From assembly GCF_019711395.1 (NCBI RefSeq), contig NZ_JAIGNL010000001.1:806001-870000 (forward strand): a stretch of 64,000 bases of DNA. Direction: 5' to 3'. Position numbers and translations under genes: made by a program. The notes beneath the pieces are model-generated. The model was not told the DNA's origin. It made no database searches and saw only the letters and a list, made by a program, of their open reading frames with translations. The DNA is from Qipengyuania xiapuensis. Lineage in GTDB: Bacteria; Pseudomonadota; Alphaproteobacteria; Sphingomonadales; Sphingomonadaceae. This document shows, piece after piece, positions 54,742 through 64,000 of this stretch. Numbering within the stretch: position 1 is the stretch's first letter; every line of letters begins with the position of its first letter.

Positions 54742-56303
54742 TTGGCTGCCGGCAAGTCTAGCACGAGACAGGCCCCCTTCTTTCCATCGGCCCGCCCATC
54801 GGCATGGAGCGAGCCGTCATGCGCTTCGGCGATGGTGCGCCCGATGGCAAGACCAAGTCCGGAATGATTGCCGAAATCTTCGTCCTCGGGCCGGTCGGAA
54901 TGAAAGCGGTGAAAGACTTTCTCGCGCTTCTCTTCCGGAATGCCCGGGCCCTCGTCGCAGACCGTCATGATGATCCGCCCGTCGCGGCAGCGGATGATGA
55001 CCTCGATTGTCCCGCCATCGGGAGAAAAGGACACAGCATTGTCGAGCAGGTTCTCGATCACGCGTTCTAGCCTCACGGCGACGCCGTAGACGCACAATTC
55101 TTCGCCGATGGCCTCGATGGTCACGGTGTTTCCGCGGTTCTCGCCGCGCTCGTCGCGGCTTGCGACCACGTTTCGCGTGAGTGCGGCAATGTCGACCATT
55201 TCGAATTCGGCGCGCGACATTTCCGCGTCGATCCTGCTGGCATCGGAAATCTCGGTGACGAGGCGATCGATGCGGCGCACGTCATGCGTGGCGATATCCA
55301 GCAATTGCTTGCGCAGCTCGGGGTCCTCGACCTTGCCGAGCGATTCCGTGGCGCTGCGCAAGGATGCGAGCGGGTTCTTGATCTCGTGCGCCACGTCCGC
55401 GGCAAAGCTTTCGACCGCGTCGATCCGGTGGCGCAATGCGGCGGTCATGTCGGACACGGCGCGGGCGAGCATGCCGATCTCGTCGCGCCGGTCGGGAAGG
55501 CGCGGGACCTCAACCTGCCGGTCGCGACCCTGCCGCACGCGGACAGCTGCCTGCACCAGTTCGCGCAATGGCCGCACGATGGTCTGCGCAAGGAAGAAGC
55601 TGAGCAGGGTCGAGACGAGCAGGAAGAGCAGCACGATCAGCGCGACATTGGTGCGCGCCTCGCGGACGCGCTGCGTGATGTCGACCGGATTGCGTGTTAT
55701 CAGCAGCGTGTCTCCGTCGAGACCGACCGGGGCAGCCGCATTGATGACATGCGTGCCGTCGGGCGCGTCGCGCAGCACGATTTGCGTGAGGCTTTCCTCG
55801 CGCGCACGCACAAGTTCTGGCCACGCGCTTGCATCGTCGGCTTCGGGATCGACGTAATCGGGAAGCGCCGGGGCATCGACCACGGTGTCGAACCAGCGGT
55901 CGAGGCGGAGCGCGAAGTCATCCTGGTTGACCTCGCTTGCCTCGGGCAGGTCGAAGCTCGGCGGGGCGAGCTGGAAGCTGTCGGATTCGAGGATCCCCTC
56001 GGGCCCGTAGACACGGATGCGGAGGCGCTGCTCCTTGCCGATCTGGATCAGCAGCGCTTCCTGGCGTTGCGGTGTCGCCCCCGCGAGCGCCTCGGCAGTG
56101 ATCTGCGCTTCGACCAAGGCAAGCTTGAACCGCTCGTCGAGCAGCTGCTTGCGGTAGCTGTCGAGATAGATGACCCCGCCGCCCAGCAGCACCAGCGGCA
56201 GGACGTTCACGAAGAGGATGCGGCTGGTGAGCGAAAGGCGGCGCGACCAGCGGAGTTTGTCGAGCCGGGGATCGCCTTTCAGGACGCTGCCGGTCTCAGC
56301 CAT
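54738..56303 (-). CDS. chvG: Sensor histidine kinase ChvG
   Basis: 521 residues. Two membrane helices (about 28-48 and 240-262) enclose a periplasmic sensor domain. HAMP region follows (265-318). The phosphorylated His is in [16 protein letters not shown], and the ATPase domain has [22 protein letters not shown] and GLGLAI. It senses acid or cell-envelope state with ChvI. The ATG at 56303 overlaps the chvI 3' end by 8 bases. Confidence 0.94.
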   Translation of the reverse strand: MAETGSVLKGDPRLDKLRWSRRLSLTSRILFVNVLPLVLLGGGVIYLDSYRKQLLDERFKLALVEAQITAEALAGATPQRQEALLIQIGKEQRLRIRVYGPEGILESDSFQLAPPSFDLPEASEVNQDDFALRLDRWFDTVVDAPALPDYVDPEADDASAWPELVRAREESLTQIVLRDAPDGTHVINAAAPVGLDGDTLLITRNPVDITQRVREARTNVALIVLLFLLVSTLLSFFLAQTIVRPLRELVQAAVRVRQGRDRQVEVPRLPDRRDEIGMLARAVSDMTAALRHRIDAVESFAADVAHEIKNPLASLRSATESLGKVEDPELRKQLLDIATHDVRRIDRLVTEISDASRIDAEMSRAEFEMVDIAALTRNVVASRDERGENRGNTVTIEAIGEELCVYGVAVRLERVIENLLDNAVSFSPDGGTIEVIIRCRDGRIIMTVCDEGPGIPEEKREKVFHRFHSDRPEDEDFGNHSGLGLAIGRTIAEAHDGSLHADGRADGKKGACLVLDLPAAK

Positions 56304-57042
56304 CGCTAAAACTGTAGCCCGCGCCGTAGAGCGTTTCGATCGAGGAAAACTCCGGATCGACGCTGCGGAACTTGCGCCGCATGCGCTTGATGTGGCTGTC
56401 GACGGTGCGATCGTCGACGAAGACATCGTCGGGATAGGCCGCGTCCATCAGCTGGTTGCGGCTCTTGATGACGCCCGGATGCAGTGCGAGTGCTTCGAGC
56501 AGGAGGAATTCTGTGACGGTGAGCGAGACGGGTTTTTCGTCCCACGTCACGTGGTGGCGCGCCGGGTCCATGCGCAGGCGGCCGCGTTCGATGATCTCTG
56601 CCGGAAGCTCGCCAGGTTCGATCGGTATCGGGCGGCGCGCATCGCTGCGGCGCAGGATCGCGCGGATACGGGCAAGCAGCAGGCGCAGGCTGAACGGCTT
56701 GGCGATGTAATCGTCCGCGCCCATCTGGAAGCCGGCTTCCTCGTCCTGCTCGTCGTCCTTGCTGGTCAGGAAAATGACCGGAAGCGGCGAATGCTCGCGC
56801 AGGCGGCGCAGCAATTCCATCCCGTCCATCTTGGGCATCTTGATATCGAAGATCGCGAGGTCGGGCGGGTTGCCGAGCAGGGCGGACAGGGCCGCTTCGC
56901 CGTCGGAATAGACCCTGGTTGCGAAACCTTCCGCCTGTAGCGCGATAGAAACCGTCGTCAGGATGTTGCGATCATCGTCGACGAGCGCAATGACCGTGCG
57001 GTCATCGGCTGGCTTTGCGGCATCTCCGGCGGTGTTTTCCAT
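56296..57042 (-). CDS. chvI: Response regulator ChvI
   Basis: 248 residues. Receiver domain with VDDDRN and the phosphorylated Asp in [14 protein letters not shown], followed by the OmpR-type winged helix ([25 protein letters not shown] and [17 protein letters not shown]). A GTG codon directly upstream would add one residue. Divergent from pckA, a likely target in alphaproteobacteria. Confidence 0.95.
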   Translation of the reverse strand: MENTAGDAAKPADDRTVIALVDDDRNILTTVSIALQAEGFATRVYSDGEAALSALLGNPPDLAIFDIKMPKMDGMELLRRLREHSPLPVIFLTSKDDEQDEEAGFQMGADDYIAKPFSLRLLLARIRAILRRSDARRPIPIEPGELPAEIIERGRLRMDPARHHVTWDEKPVSLTVTEFLLLEALALHPGVIKSRNQLMDAAYPDDVFVDDRTVDSHIKRMRRKFRSVDPEFSSIETLYGAGYSFSDG

Positions 57043-57226
57043 CACAGCGGCGATTAACGCAGTTCTTCAAGCATGACAACGCGCTGCCCCTAGAGGATAG
57101 TGCGAATATCCCGATGGGCGTTTGACCTCACATAACTCGCCGACTAAAGACCGAGGTGAGGGCGCGCATTCGTATGCGCAGCGATTCCCGATCACCAATG
57201 ACGCTTCATTTGCGCTGGAGAATTCA

Positions 57227-58816
<1,590 letters not shown>

Positions 58817-58857
58817 CGGTTAGCCCGCCATCTGCGGGCACTCAGTTGGAGAGGAGG

Positions 58858-58901
58858 CCCCCGGCCGCACCAAGGAGAGAGGGTGCGGACCGGGGGTTTT
58901 T
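58858..58901 (+). terminator. Rho-independent terminator of pckA
   Basis: CCCCCGG plus CCGCACC (58858-58871) pair with GGGTGCGG and CCGGGGG (58881-58896), about 14 base pairs with a single bulged A, then TTTTT (58897-58901). Confidence 0.92.
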
Positions 58902-59008
58902 CGTGCGCGGGGAGGCTTCCCCACCATGCTTACGAATGCATGCAGGCGGCCGATTGCGAGGCTGCGGAGCGACTGATAGCCCTCCCGAAGGGAAGAGGGA
59001 GTAACCGC

Positions 59009-59947
59009 ATGAGCGGTCGCGCATTTATGGCACTTGCCGCGGGGGCATTGACGCTAGCGGCCTGTGGAAGTGGCAGCGGCAGCACGTCGCCGGCAACCGG
59101 CGGAACCGCTACGCCCACCCCCACCCCCACCCCCACTCCTACTCCTACTCCGACACCGTCGCCCGCCTCATTCGATACGTTGGTGTTCGAAGAGCAGTTC
59201 GCCGACGGTTCGCTCGATCGGTCGGTGTGGAATGTCGAAGGGCCTTCCTTCTGGGTGAATAACGAGCAGCAGGCTTACATCGATTCCGCGGACACGATCC
59301 TCTTCGGCCCCGTCGCGGGGGCGGAGGACGGGCAGGCGCTCATCCTGAAGCCGCAATGGCGCGAAGGATTCGCGACCCCGACCGGCCGGACGACCGATTT
59401 CGTCTCGGGCCGCATCAACACCGCCGACAAATACGATGTCACCTATGCGAAGGTCTCGGCCCGGATCCGCATGCCCGATGCGCGCGGCGCATGGCCCGCA
59501 TTCTGGATGCTGGGCTACGGCAGTTGGCCCGATGCGGGCGAGACCGACATCATGGAATATGTCGGCGAGAAGGACTGGACGAGCTCCGCGCTCCATGGCC
59601 CCGGTTATTCCGGCGATACGCCCATCGCCGAGCGGCAGAGCTTCACTTCGGGAGAGGACGTGACCGGCTGGCATGTTTACTCTGTCGAACGGCGCGACCA
59701 GGACCTGCGCTTCTTCGTCGACGACCGCGAGTTCTACCGCGTCACCAAGGCCGACGTCGAACGATACGGTCCGTGGCGCTTCGACCGGGCGCAGTACATC
59801 ATCCTGAACTTCGCGCTCGGCGGCACCTATCCGCAGGGGGTCAACAACGTCACCTCACCCTATCCCGGCCTTCCGCAATCGACGGTCGACCGGATCAAGG
59901 CCGGCGAAATCCAGATGGAAGTCGACTGGGTCCGCGCCTGGGAATGA
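59009..59947 (+). CDS. Exported GH16 endo-beta-glucanase (laminarinase-like)
   Basis: 312 residues. Lipoprotein signal with Cys near residue 19 (LTLAACGSG), then a Thr-Pro repeat linker (about 35-50, eight TP pairs) and the GH16 domain. The catalytic pattern is E178-T-D-I-M-E183 in GETDIMEYVG. It should cut beta-1,3-glucans outside the cell. The ATG at 59009 has AGGGAG upstream. Confidence 0.92.
   Translation: MSGRAFMALAAGALTLAACGSGSGSTSPATGGTATPTPTPTPTPTPTPTPSPASFDTLVFEEQFADGSLDRSVWNVEGPSFWVNNEQQAYIDSADTILFGPVAGAEDGQALILKPQWREGFATPTGRTTDFVSGRINTADKYDVTYAKVSARIRMPDARGAWPAFWMLGYGSWPDAGETDIMEYVGEKDWTSSALHGPGYSGDTPIAERQSFTSGEDVTGWHVYSVERRDQDLRFFVDDREFYRVTKADVERYGPWRFDRAQYIILNFALGGTYPQGVNNVTSPYPGLPQSTVDRIKAGEIQMEVDWVRAWE
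59111..59158 (+). repeat. Thr-Pro codon repeat in the GH16 linker
   Basis: Sixteen codons alternating Thr and Pro. Four of the pairs are ACC/ACG + CCC and run as a near-perfect hexamer repeat, then ACT CCT pairs. The repeat is in frame, so changes in number would vary linker length, not the frame. Confidence 0.85.
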
Positions 59948-59976
59948 GGTGAGGCGCGGCCTGTCGCGCGACGCGG

Positions 59977-61830
59977 CTAGGCGGACGCCCCCGCGATATA
60001 GCGCGACACGTTCTTCTCCAGCACATCCATCGGCACGTTCCCGCCGAGGATGACCGCGTCGTTGAACGCCTTGAGGTCGTAAGCCTTTCCGAGCACCGCC
60101 TGCGCGCGCTTGCGCTGGTCGACGATGCGGCTGTGGCCGAGCTTGTAGCCGGTCGCCTGTCCGGGCCAGCTGCAATAGCGATCGACTTCGCTCTGCACTT
60201 CTTCCGGCTTGGAACCATTGCGCTGGATGAAAAACTGGCGGCCCTGTTCGCGGCTCCAGCCCTTGGCGTGCAGGCCGGTGTCGACGACCATACGGCAGGC
60301 CCGGAAGGCGAGGCTCTGGAGATAGCCGAGCTGCCCCACTTCGAAGCCGTCATAGGCGCCCAGTTCGTCGGCCAGCTGCTCGCCGTAGAGCGCCCAGCCT
60401 TCGGAAAACGGATTGAAGGCGAGGATCGAGCGGATCAGCGGCAGGCGGTTGGAATATTCGCCCTCCCACACGTGGCCGGGAATGGTTTCGTGATAGGTGA
60501 GGTCGGCGAGATCGTATTTGCGGTGCAGTTCGGTGGTGCGCAGGTTGATCCAGAACCGGCCCGGGATCGTGCCGTCCTTGCTGCCCGCCCCGCCATAGGC
60601 GCCGGGTGCACCGGCTTCCTCGGCCACCGGGATGCGGACGACTTCGAGATTGGGATCGACCAGTGTGTTGAACGCGCGCGGCATCTGCGCCTTGATCCAG
60701 TCCACGCGCTCGGCGATGAAATCCATGATCTCCGCGCGGCCCTCGTCACCGGGGGCGAATTTGTAGCGCGGGTCCTGCGACAGCGCGGTCATGCGCGCAC
60801 CGACGCTGCCCTCGGTATAGCCGATCTTGCGCAGGATCGGGTCCATGCGCGCGTGTAGCGCTTCGAGTTCCTCGAGGCCCTGCTGGTGCACATCGTCCGG
60901 CGAAAGGCGAGTGGTCGTGCTGGAACGCAGAGCCCAGCTGTAGAACTCCTCGCCATAGGGGCGGGCCGACATGCCCGGATCGTCGGTGGAGACGGCGCGT
61001 TCGGCGCGCAATTCGGTGAGCTGGCGTTCCAGCGCTTCGGCGATCACCCCGCTTTCGAGGATCTTCGCGCGGTTGGCATGGCTTTCGGGCATGCCCGCTG
61101 CATTCAGCTTGGCGCGCAAGTCGTCGGCGAACAGCTCGCCCTTGCCGGCGCTGGCGATGGTCTGCTCCATCTGGACGATCGCCTTGTCGAGCAGGAAAGC
61201 TGGCGGGACCACGCCCATGCCGCGTGCCTCGCGAATGCGCGCCAGCTCGCCGTCGAGCGATGCCGGGAAGGCTTCGAGCCGCTCGATATAGGCATCGGCA
61301 TCATCGCCGTTCTCGACCTTCTGGGTCGACTGCATGAAGCGGGGCATAGCGAGATATTCGCCCACGTTCTGGATGACGACATAGGGCGCGGTACGCCAGT
61401 TGCCGACGGGCGTGTCGCCATAGGGGAGGGCGAAGCCGTCGAGCGCGAGTTCATAGGCGCTCTGCACCACGTCGAGATTGGTGACCGTCTCGCTATCGAG
61501 CCCATCGCGCGAATAGGCGGCGACCCGCGCGAGATCGTGCCTCAGCGTGGCGGCATAGGCGTCCTGTCCGGCAGGCGACTGGTCTTCGAGCTTCCCGCGC
61601 AGATAGGCGTAGCGGCCCGTGTCGACGCCGAGGCTGGTGGCGCGTTCGGGCTCATGCTCGAGCAGGTTGTAGGCGATTGTCTCCAGCAACCGCTCCGCGC
61701 CGATCTGGCGGGCGGCGGCAATGCCTTCGGGGCGCGGTGTCGGGGCACATCCGCCAAGCGTGAGGGCGGTCGTCGCGCCAAGCCCTGCAAGGACCTGGCG
61801 ACGGGTTGCTTCAATCGTGTGTGTGGTCAT
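59977..61830 (-). CDS. DUF885 family putative metal hydrolase, exported
   Basis: 617 residues. A twin-Arg and lipobox start (EATRRQVLAGLGATTALTLGGC) suggests Tat export as a lipoprotein. The body is the DUF885 alpha-helical hydrolase domain. Its metal motif is H-E-x-x-P-G-H in LTYHETIPGHVWEGE, and FSEGWALYGEQL contains a further conserved Glu. Probably a peptidase; the substrate is unknown. Confidence 0.88.
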   Translation of the reverse strand: MTTHTIEATRRQVLAGLGATTALTLGGCAPTPRPEGIAAARQIGAERLLETIAYNLLEHEPERATSLGVDTGRYAYLRGKLEDQSPAGQDAYAATLRHDLARVAAYSRDGLDSETVTNLDVVQSAYELALDGFALPYGDTPVGNWRTAPYVVIQNVGEYLAMPRFMQSTQKVENGDDADAYIERLEAFPASLDGELARIREARGMGVVPPAFLLDKAIVQMEQTIASAGKGELFADDLRAKLNAAGMPESHANRAKILESGVIAEALERQLTELRAERAVSTDDPGMSARPYGEEFYSWALRSSTTTRLSPDDVHQQGLEELEALHARMDPILRKIGYTEGSVGARMTALSQDPRYKFAPGDEGRAEIMDFIAERVDWIKAQMPRAFNTLVDPNLEVVRIPVAEEAGAPGAYGGAGSKDGTIPGRFWINLRTTELHRKYDLADLTYHETIPGHVWEGEYSNRLPLIRSILAFNPFSEGWALYGEQLADELGAYDGFEVGQLGYLQSLAFRACRMVVDTGLHAKGWSREQGRQFFIQRNGSKPEEVQSEVDRYCSWPGQATGYKLGHSRIVDQRKRAQAVLGKAYDLKAFNDAVILGGNVPMDVLEKNVSRYIAGASA

Positions 61831-61867
61831 GCGCGCCGGTGTGTATCCGGCGCGCAAGAGTGTCAAA

Positions 61868-62245
61868 TCAATCGAGGAATTCTGCCGGCACCTTGCCGCC
61901 GTTTGCCGACAATTCGCGCATGGTACGCTTGTGCAGCCAGATATTGTCCTCTGCCGTGCCCGAATAGTCCTCGCGGCCGAGTTCGATCGCGAGCGCCTTG
62001 CGGTTCTCATAGCTGGAATCGACCCCGATCAGCTTCATCAGGTCGACGATCGAGGTGCGCCAGTTGAGCCGGTCGGCACCCGGCATGGAATCGAGGCTGT
62101 TCTCGACATCGACGACGGGCTTGGCGACGGCTTCCGTCTTGGGGGCATCCGCCCAGGCATTGCCCGTCTTCGGCTGGACAGGCGCTTCCTGCGCCTTGGC
62201 TTCCTTGCCGAAGATCGCGTCCTTGATGCTGCTGAAGATACCCAT
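61868..62245 (-). CDS. DUF3597 domain protein
   Basis: 125 residues. An N-terminal MGIFSSIKDAIFG helix, a variable linker, then the compact DUF3597 domain (about 50-125, SLDSMPGADRLNWRTSIVDLMKLIG). The ATG at 62245 is preferred over an upstream TTG/ATG. A short protein of unknown function in many proteobacteria. Confidence 0.88.
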   Translation of the reverse strand: MGIFSSIKDAIFGKEAKAQEAPVQPKTGNAWADAPKTEAVAKPVVDVENSLDSMPGADRLNWRTSIVDLMKLIGVDSSYENRKALAIELGREDYSGTAEDNIWLHKRTMRELSANGGKVPAEFLD

Positions 62246-62362
62246 CGCTCGTCCTTTCGCCGGTTGTGCGGAGTTTCGCCGCTTCGCTTTTGCAATCAAC
62301 GGGATGGGATGGAGTGCGTTCCTGTGCTTCCCCGATTGCGCGGCACGGGCTAGGGAGCAGGA

Positions 62363-62575
62363 ATGCTCGATACCGTACTCTCGATCGTCGTCCTTGCCGC
62401 CGTCGCGCTGTTCGTCGGCGCGTTCCTGCTGTGGAAGCGGACCGGCAATGCCAAGAACGCGCTGCTCATGGTGTTGCTCGGGCTGATCGCGCTGGGCAAT
62501 GTGGCGATCTGGACGATCCCCGATGCAGACGGAGAAGCCCCGCTCGACAAGATCGAACGGGGCTCCGACCGGTAG
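62363..62575 (+). CDS. Small two-helix membrane protein
   Basis: 70 residues. Two helices (about 5-25 and 32-52) and a charged tail. Begins MLDTVLSIVVLAAVALFVG. No family recognised. The ATG lies 117 bases after the divergent DUF3597 start, and a ribosome site (GGGAGCAGG) is visible. Confidence 0.78.
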   Translation: MLDTVLSIVVLAAVALFVGAFLLWKRTGNAKNALLMVLLGLIALGNVAIWTIPDADGEAPLDKIERGSDR

Positions 62576-62593
62576 CTGCCTGTCGCGAGGAGG

Positions 62594-63265
62594 CTATTCG
62601 GGCAGCTTCCAGACAACCGATCCCTTGAATTCGCCGGCGACCGGTTCGCCGTTGCTGCCGCGTGCCGGCTCGAACTTCGCGCGGCGGGGCAGGAGGTTGC
62701 AGGTCGCCTCGTCGAGCTGGCGATGACCCGTGCTGCCGGTGATCTCGCAGCCGGTGACCTTGCCGGTCGCAGCGATCTCGAGGCGGAAGCTCGCGGTTCC
62801 GGTCAGCTCCATCCGCGACCATGAAGAACGGTAGTCGCGGTCGCGCAGCCATCCGCCCGGATCGTTGCGCGGCTTTGCGCCCACGGGACTGAAGGTGGCG
62901 GTGGGGCCGGGGATGATCGGCTCGACGATGCGGGTCGGACCCGGATCGAGAATGATCGGACCCTCGGGGAACATTTCCGTCGTTGTCGGGATCGTCGGTT
63001 CGACCGGATCAAGACGGAACTTGTTGTCGGGCACGCTGACGGGAGGTGTGTCCGTGTTGGGCTTCGGCTGGTCCGTCGGCGGGGGCGGCGGCGCGGGAGG
63101 CGGCGGATCCTTCAGCTCGATCCCGACGAAAATGTCGTCCTCTTCCTGAACGATTTGCGCGACGCTGAGCCCTGCGATGATTGCCGCCCCGATGCTCGCC
63201 TGGACAATGATTGCTCCCGCCAGACCCGTGGCGGATGGCCCTCGCTTCTGATCGACATAAGACAT
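62594..63265 (-). CDS. TonB family energy transducer
   Basis: 223 residues. One N-terminal membrane helix (about 15-38), then a Pro-rich stiff region (KDPPPPAPPPPPTDQPKPN, about 52-70) and a C-terminal TonB domain ending VVWKLPE. It couples the proton gradient to outer-membrane receptors. No exbB/exbD is nearby. The ATG at 63265 has AAAGG upstream, and a Zur-like palindrome lies 36 bases before the start. Confidence 0.88.
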   Translation of the reverse strand: MSYVDQKRGPSATGLAGAIIVQASIGAAIIAGLSVAQIVQEEDDIFVGIELKDPPPPAPPPPPTDQPKPNTDTPPVSVPDNKFRLDPVEPTIPTTTEMFPEGPIILDPGPTRIVEPIIPGPTATFSPVGAKPRNDPGGWLRDRDYRSSWSRMELTGTASFRLEIAATGKVTGCEITGSTGHRQLDEATCNLLPRRAKFEPARGSNGEPVAGEFKGSVVWKLPE

Positions 63266-63300
63266 GGATTTTCCTTTCCTCTGCGACTCCAAATCCATTT

Positions 63301-63316
63301 AGATGTTACAACATCT
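63301..63316. promoter_or_regulatory. Palindrome, possibly Zur box, before tonB-like gene
   Basis: AGATGTTACAACATCT: arms AGATGTT and AACATCT separated by AC. It differs from the core ATGTTATAACAT of alphaproteobacterial Zur sites at one position. No other palindrome is seen in this promoter. Confidence 0.55.
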
Positions 63317-63372
63317 CTTTCAAAATGCAAATTTATGGTTCGGGGAGGCTCGGGGGACGGGTTCCGCACACG

Positions 63373-63398
63373 AAAAAGGGCCCGGAAATCGGGCCCTT
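63373..63398 (-). terminator. Hairpin terminator of the partial hydrolase gene
   Basis: AAGGGCCCG (63376-63384) pairs with CGGGCCCTT (63390-63398). On the minus strand TTTTT follows. It is 126 bases after the stop of the hydrolase. Confidence 0.8.
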
Positions 63399-63523
63399 GA
63401 TCGGTTTCAGTCTAATTCGAACTGCGGCACGTGGTTCGCAAGGGCGACCGCCCGCCCGCAGCGAGTGCAGCTTGCTGCACGTCTAGCGAGGACGCACCGA
63501 TGGATGTCGGTGCGAAAAACGGA

Positions 63524-64000
63524 TCACGTAATGGGGCAGGCCGGGTCGAGACGGAAGTCGAGATAGTTGTCGACCGACTTCATCAGCTCTTCCTGCTCAT
63601 TCTCGAAGAAGTGGTTCGCGCGCGGGATTTCTTCGTGATGCACGGTGATGTGCTTCTGCGTGCGCAGCTTCTCGACCAGCTTGGTCACGGCATTGGGCTG
63701 GACGACGGTGTCCTGCGCACCGTGGATGAAGATGCCCGAGGCCGGGCAGGGCGCGAGGAACGAGAAGTCGTACATGCTCGCCGGCGCACCGATGCTGATC
63801 CAGCCGCGGATTTCCGGGCGGCGCATGAGCAGCTGCATGCCGATGAGCGAGCCGAAGCTGACACCGGCGACCCAGGTCACCTGCGCTTCGGGATGGACCT
63901 GCTGCACCCAGTCGAGCGCGGCAGCGGCGTCGGACAGTTCTCCGATACCGTTGTCGAAGCTGCCCTGGCTGCGGCCGACGCCGCGGAAGTTGAAGCGCAG
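63524..64000 (-). CDS. Alpha/beta hydrolase, 5' part outside the window
   Basis: The frame is open to base 64000 on the minus strand, so the N terminus is missing; 158 residues are visible. Nucleophile elbow G-V-S-F-G, acid in HGAQDTVV and His in RANHFF make up the triad. NFRGVGRSQGSFDNG at the start of the visible part is typical of this group of hydrolases. It is followed by two short hairpins and the terminator. Confidence 0.9.
   Translation of the reverse strand: MRFNFRGVGRSQGSFDNGIGELSDAAAALDWVQQVHPEAQVTWVAGVSFGSLIGMQLLMRRPEIRGWISIGAPASMYDFSFLAPCPASGIFIHGAQDTVVQPNAVTKLVEKLRTQKHITVHHEEIPRANHFFENEQEELMKSVDNYLDFRLDPACPIT

Noticed and set aside
59111-59158. Short repeats as a possible CRISPR array
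   Set aside because: They are in-frame Thr-Pro codons without spacers, and no cas gene is present.

Overview
The window is 64 kb of GC-rich chromosome. Codon use, gene content and local gene order point to an alphaproteobacterium of the order Sphingomonadales, most likely Erythrobacteraceae (Erythrobacter/Qipengyuania/Altererythrobacter-like). This rests on the cobA-DUF2849-cysI-DUF934-cysH sulfate operon, a serC-serA pair with a serC-type leader, hisZ, and the pckA/chvI-chvG-hprK-rapZ-EIIA-HPr block with a short HPr kinase. Coding density is very high, many neighbours overlap by ATGA/GTGA, and no gene-free gap exceeds about 220 bases. I see no insertion sequence, prophage, integrase or CRISPR array.

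Layout. 1-4.6 kb: a 5'-truncated unknown gene, a TIR-TolB-TPR protein, a DUF1499 protein and queF. 4.7-9.0 kb: a proline-rich membrane protein, then sseA-metC-mscS. 9.1-12.9 kb: the assimilatory sulfate/siroheme operon, ended by a hairpin. 13.0-16.7 kb: a small lipoprotein, an NAD-dependent epimerase, proB and obgE on the minus strand. 16.8-20.8 kb: an extracytoplasmic sigma/anti-sigma pair, an exported subtilisin-like protease and two exported proteins whose upstream regions share a bipartite 17-mer motif. 20.9-28.9 kb: an MFS transporter, tRNA-Thr, glutaminase, a TM2 protein, rarA with an RNase H-like partner, a PadR regulator with a perfect palindrome before it and two tandem paralogous membrane proteins, and a glycosyltransferase. 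29-37 kb: serC-serA-hisZ, a GST/trhO/aldo-keto reductase group, and purA. 36.9-38.9 kb: a second ECF sigma factor with a coupled DUF6768 membrane protein, and a winged-helix regulator behind a LexA-type box. 38.9-43.2 kb: lysA with a siroheme-synthase fragment, a small lipoprotein, argH, and a divergent thioredoxin-like lipoprotein. 43.2-49.6 kb: a TSUP transporter, tRNA-Val, asparaginase, a medium-chain dehydrogenase, truA-fmt, recR and def. 49.8-51.8 kb: a very small gene, rmuC and a PilZ protein. 51.8-58.8 kb: an rRNA/tRNA methyltransferase, the regulatory PTS with hprK, rapZ and ChvG/ChvI, and pckA. 59-64 kb: an exported GH16 glucanase, a DUF885 hydrolase, DUF3597, a small membrane protein, a TonB-like protein behind a Zur-like palindrome, and a partial alpha/beta hydrolase.

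How it fits together. Sulfur metabolism recurs: sulfate reduction, siroheme synthesis split between cobA and a cysG-like gene 30 kb away, metC, sseA and a TSUP transporter. The PTS branch (HPr, EIIA, HprK) has no sugar permease nearby and is linked with ChvG/ChvI and pckA, so it is probably a regulatory phosphorelay. The items most worth following up are the shared element around the ECF sigma locus, the LexA-type box before the winged-helix gene, a 12-bp hairpin touching the trhO start codon, the vestigial methyltransferase segment in the cysG-like gene, and the palindromes upstream of the TSUP, PadR and TonB genes.
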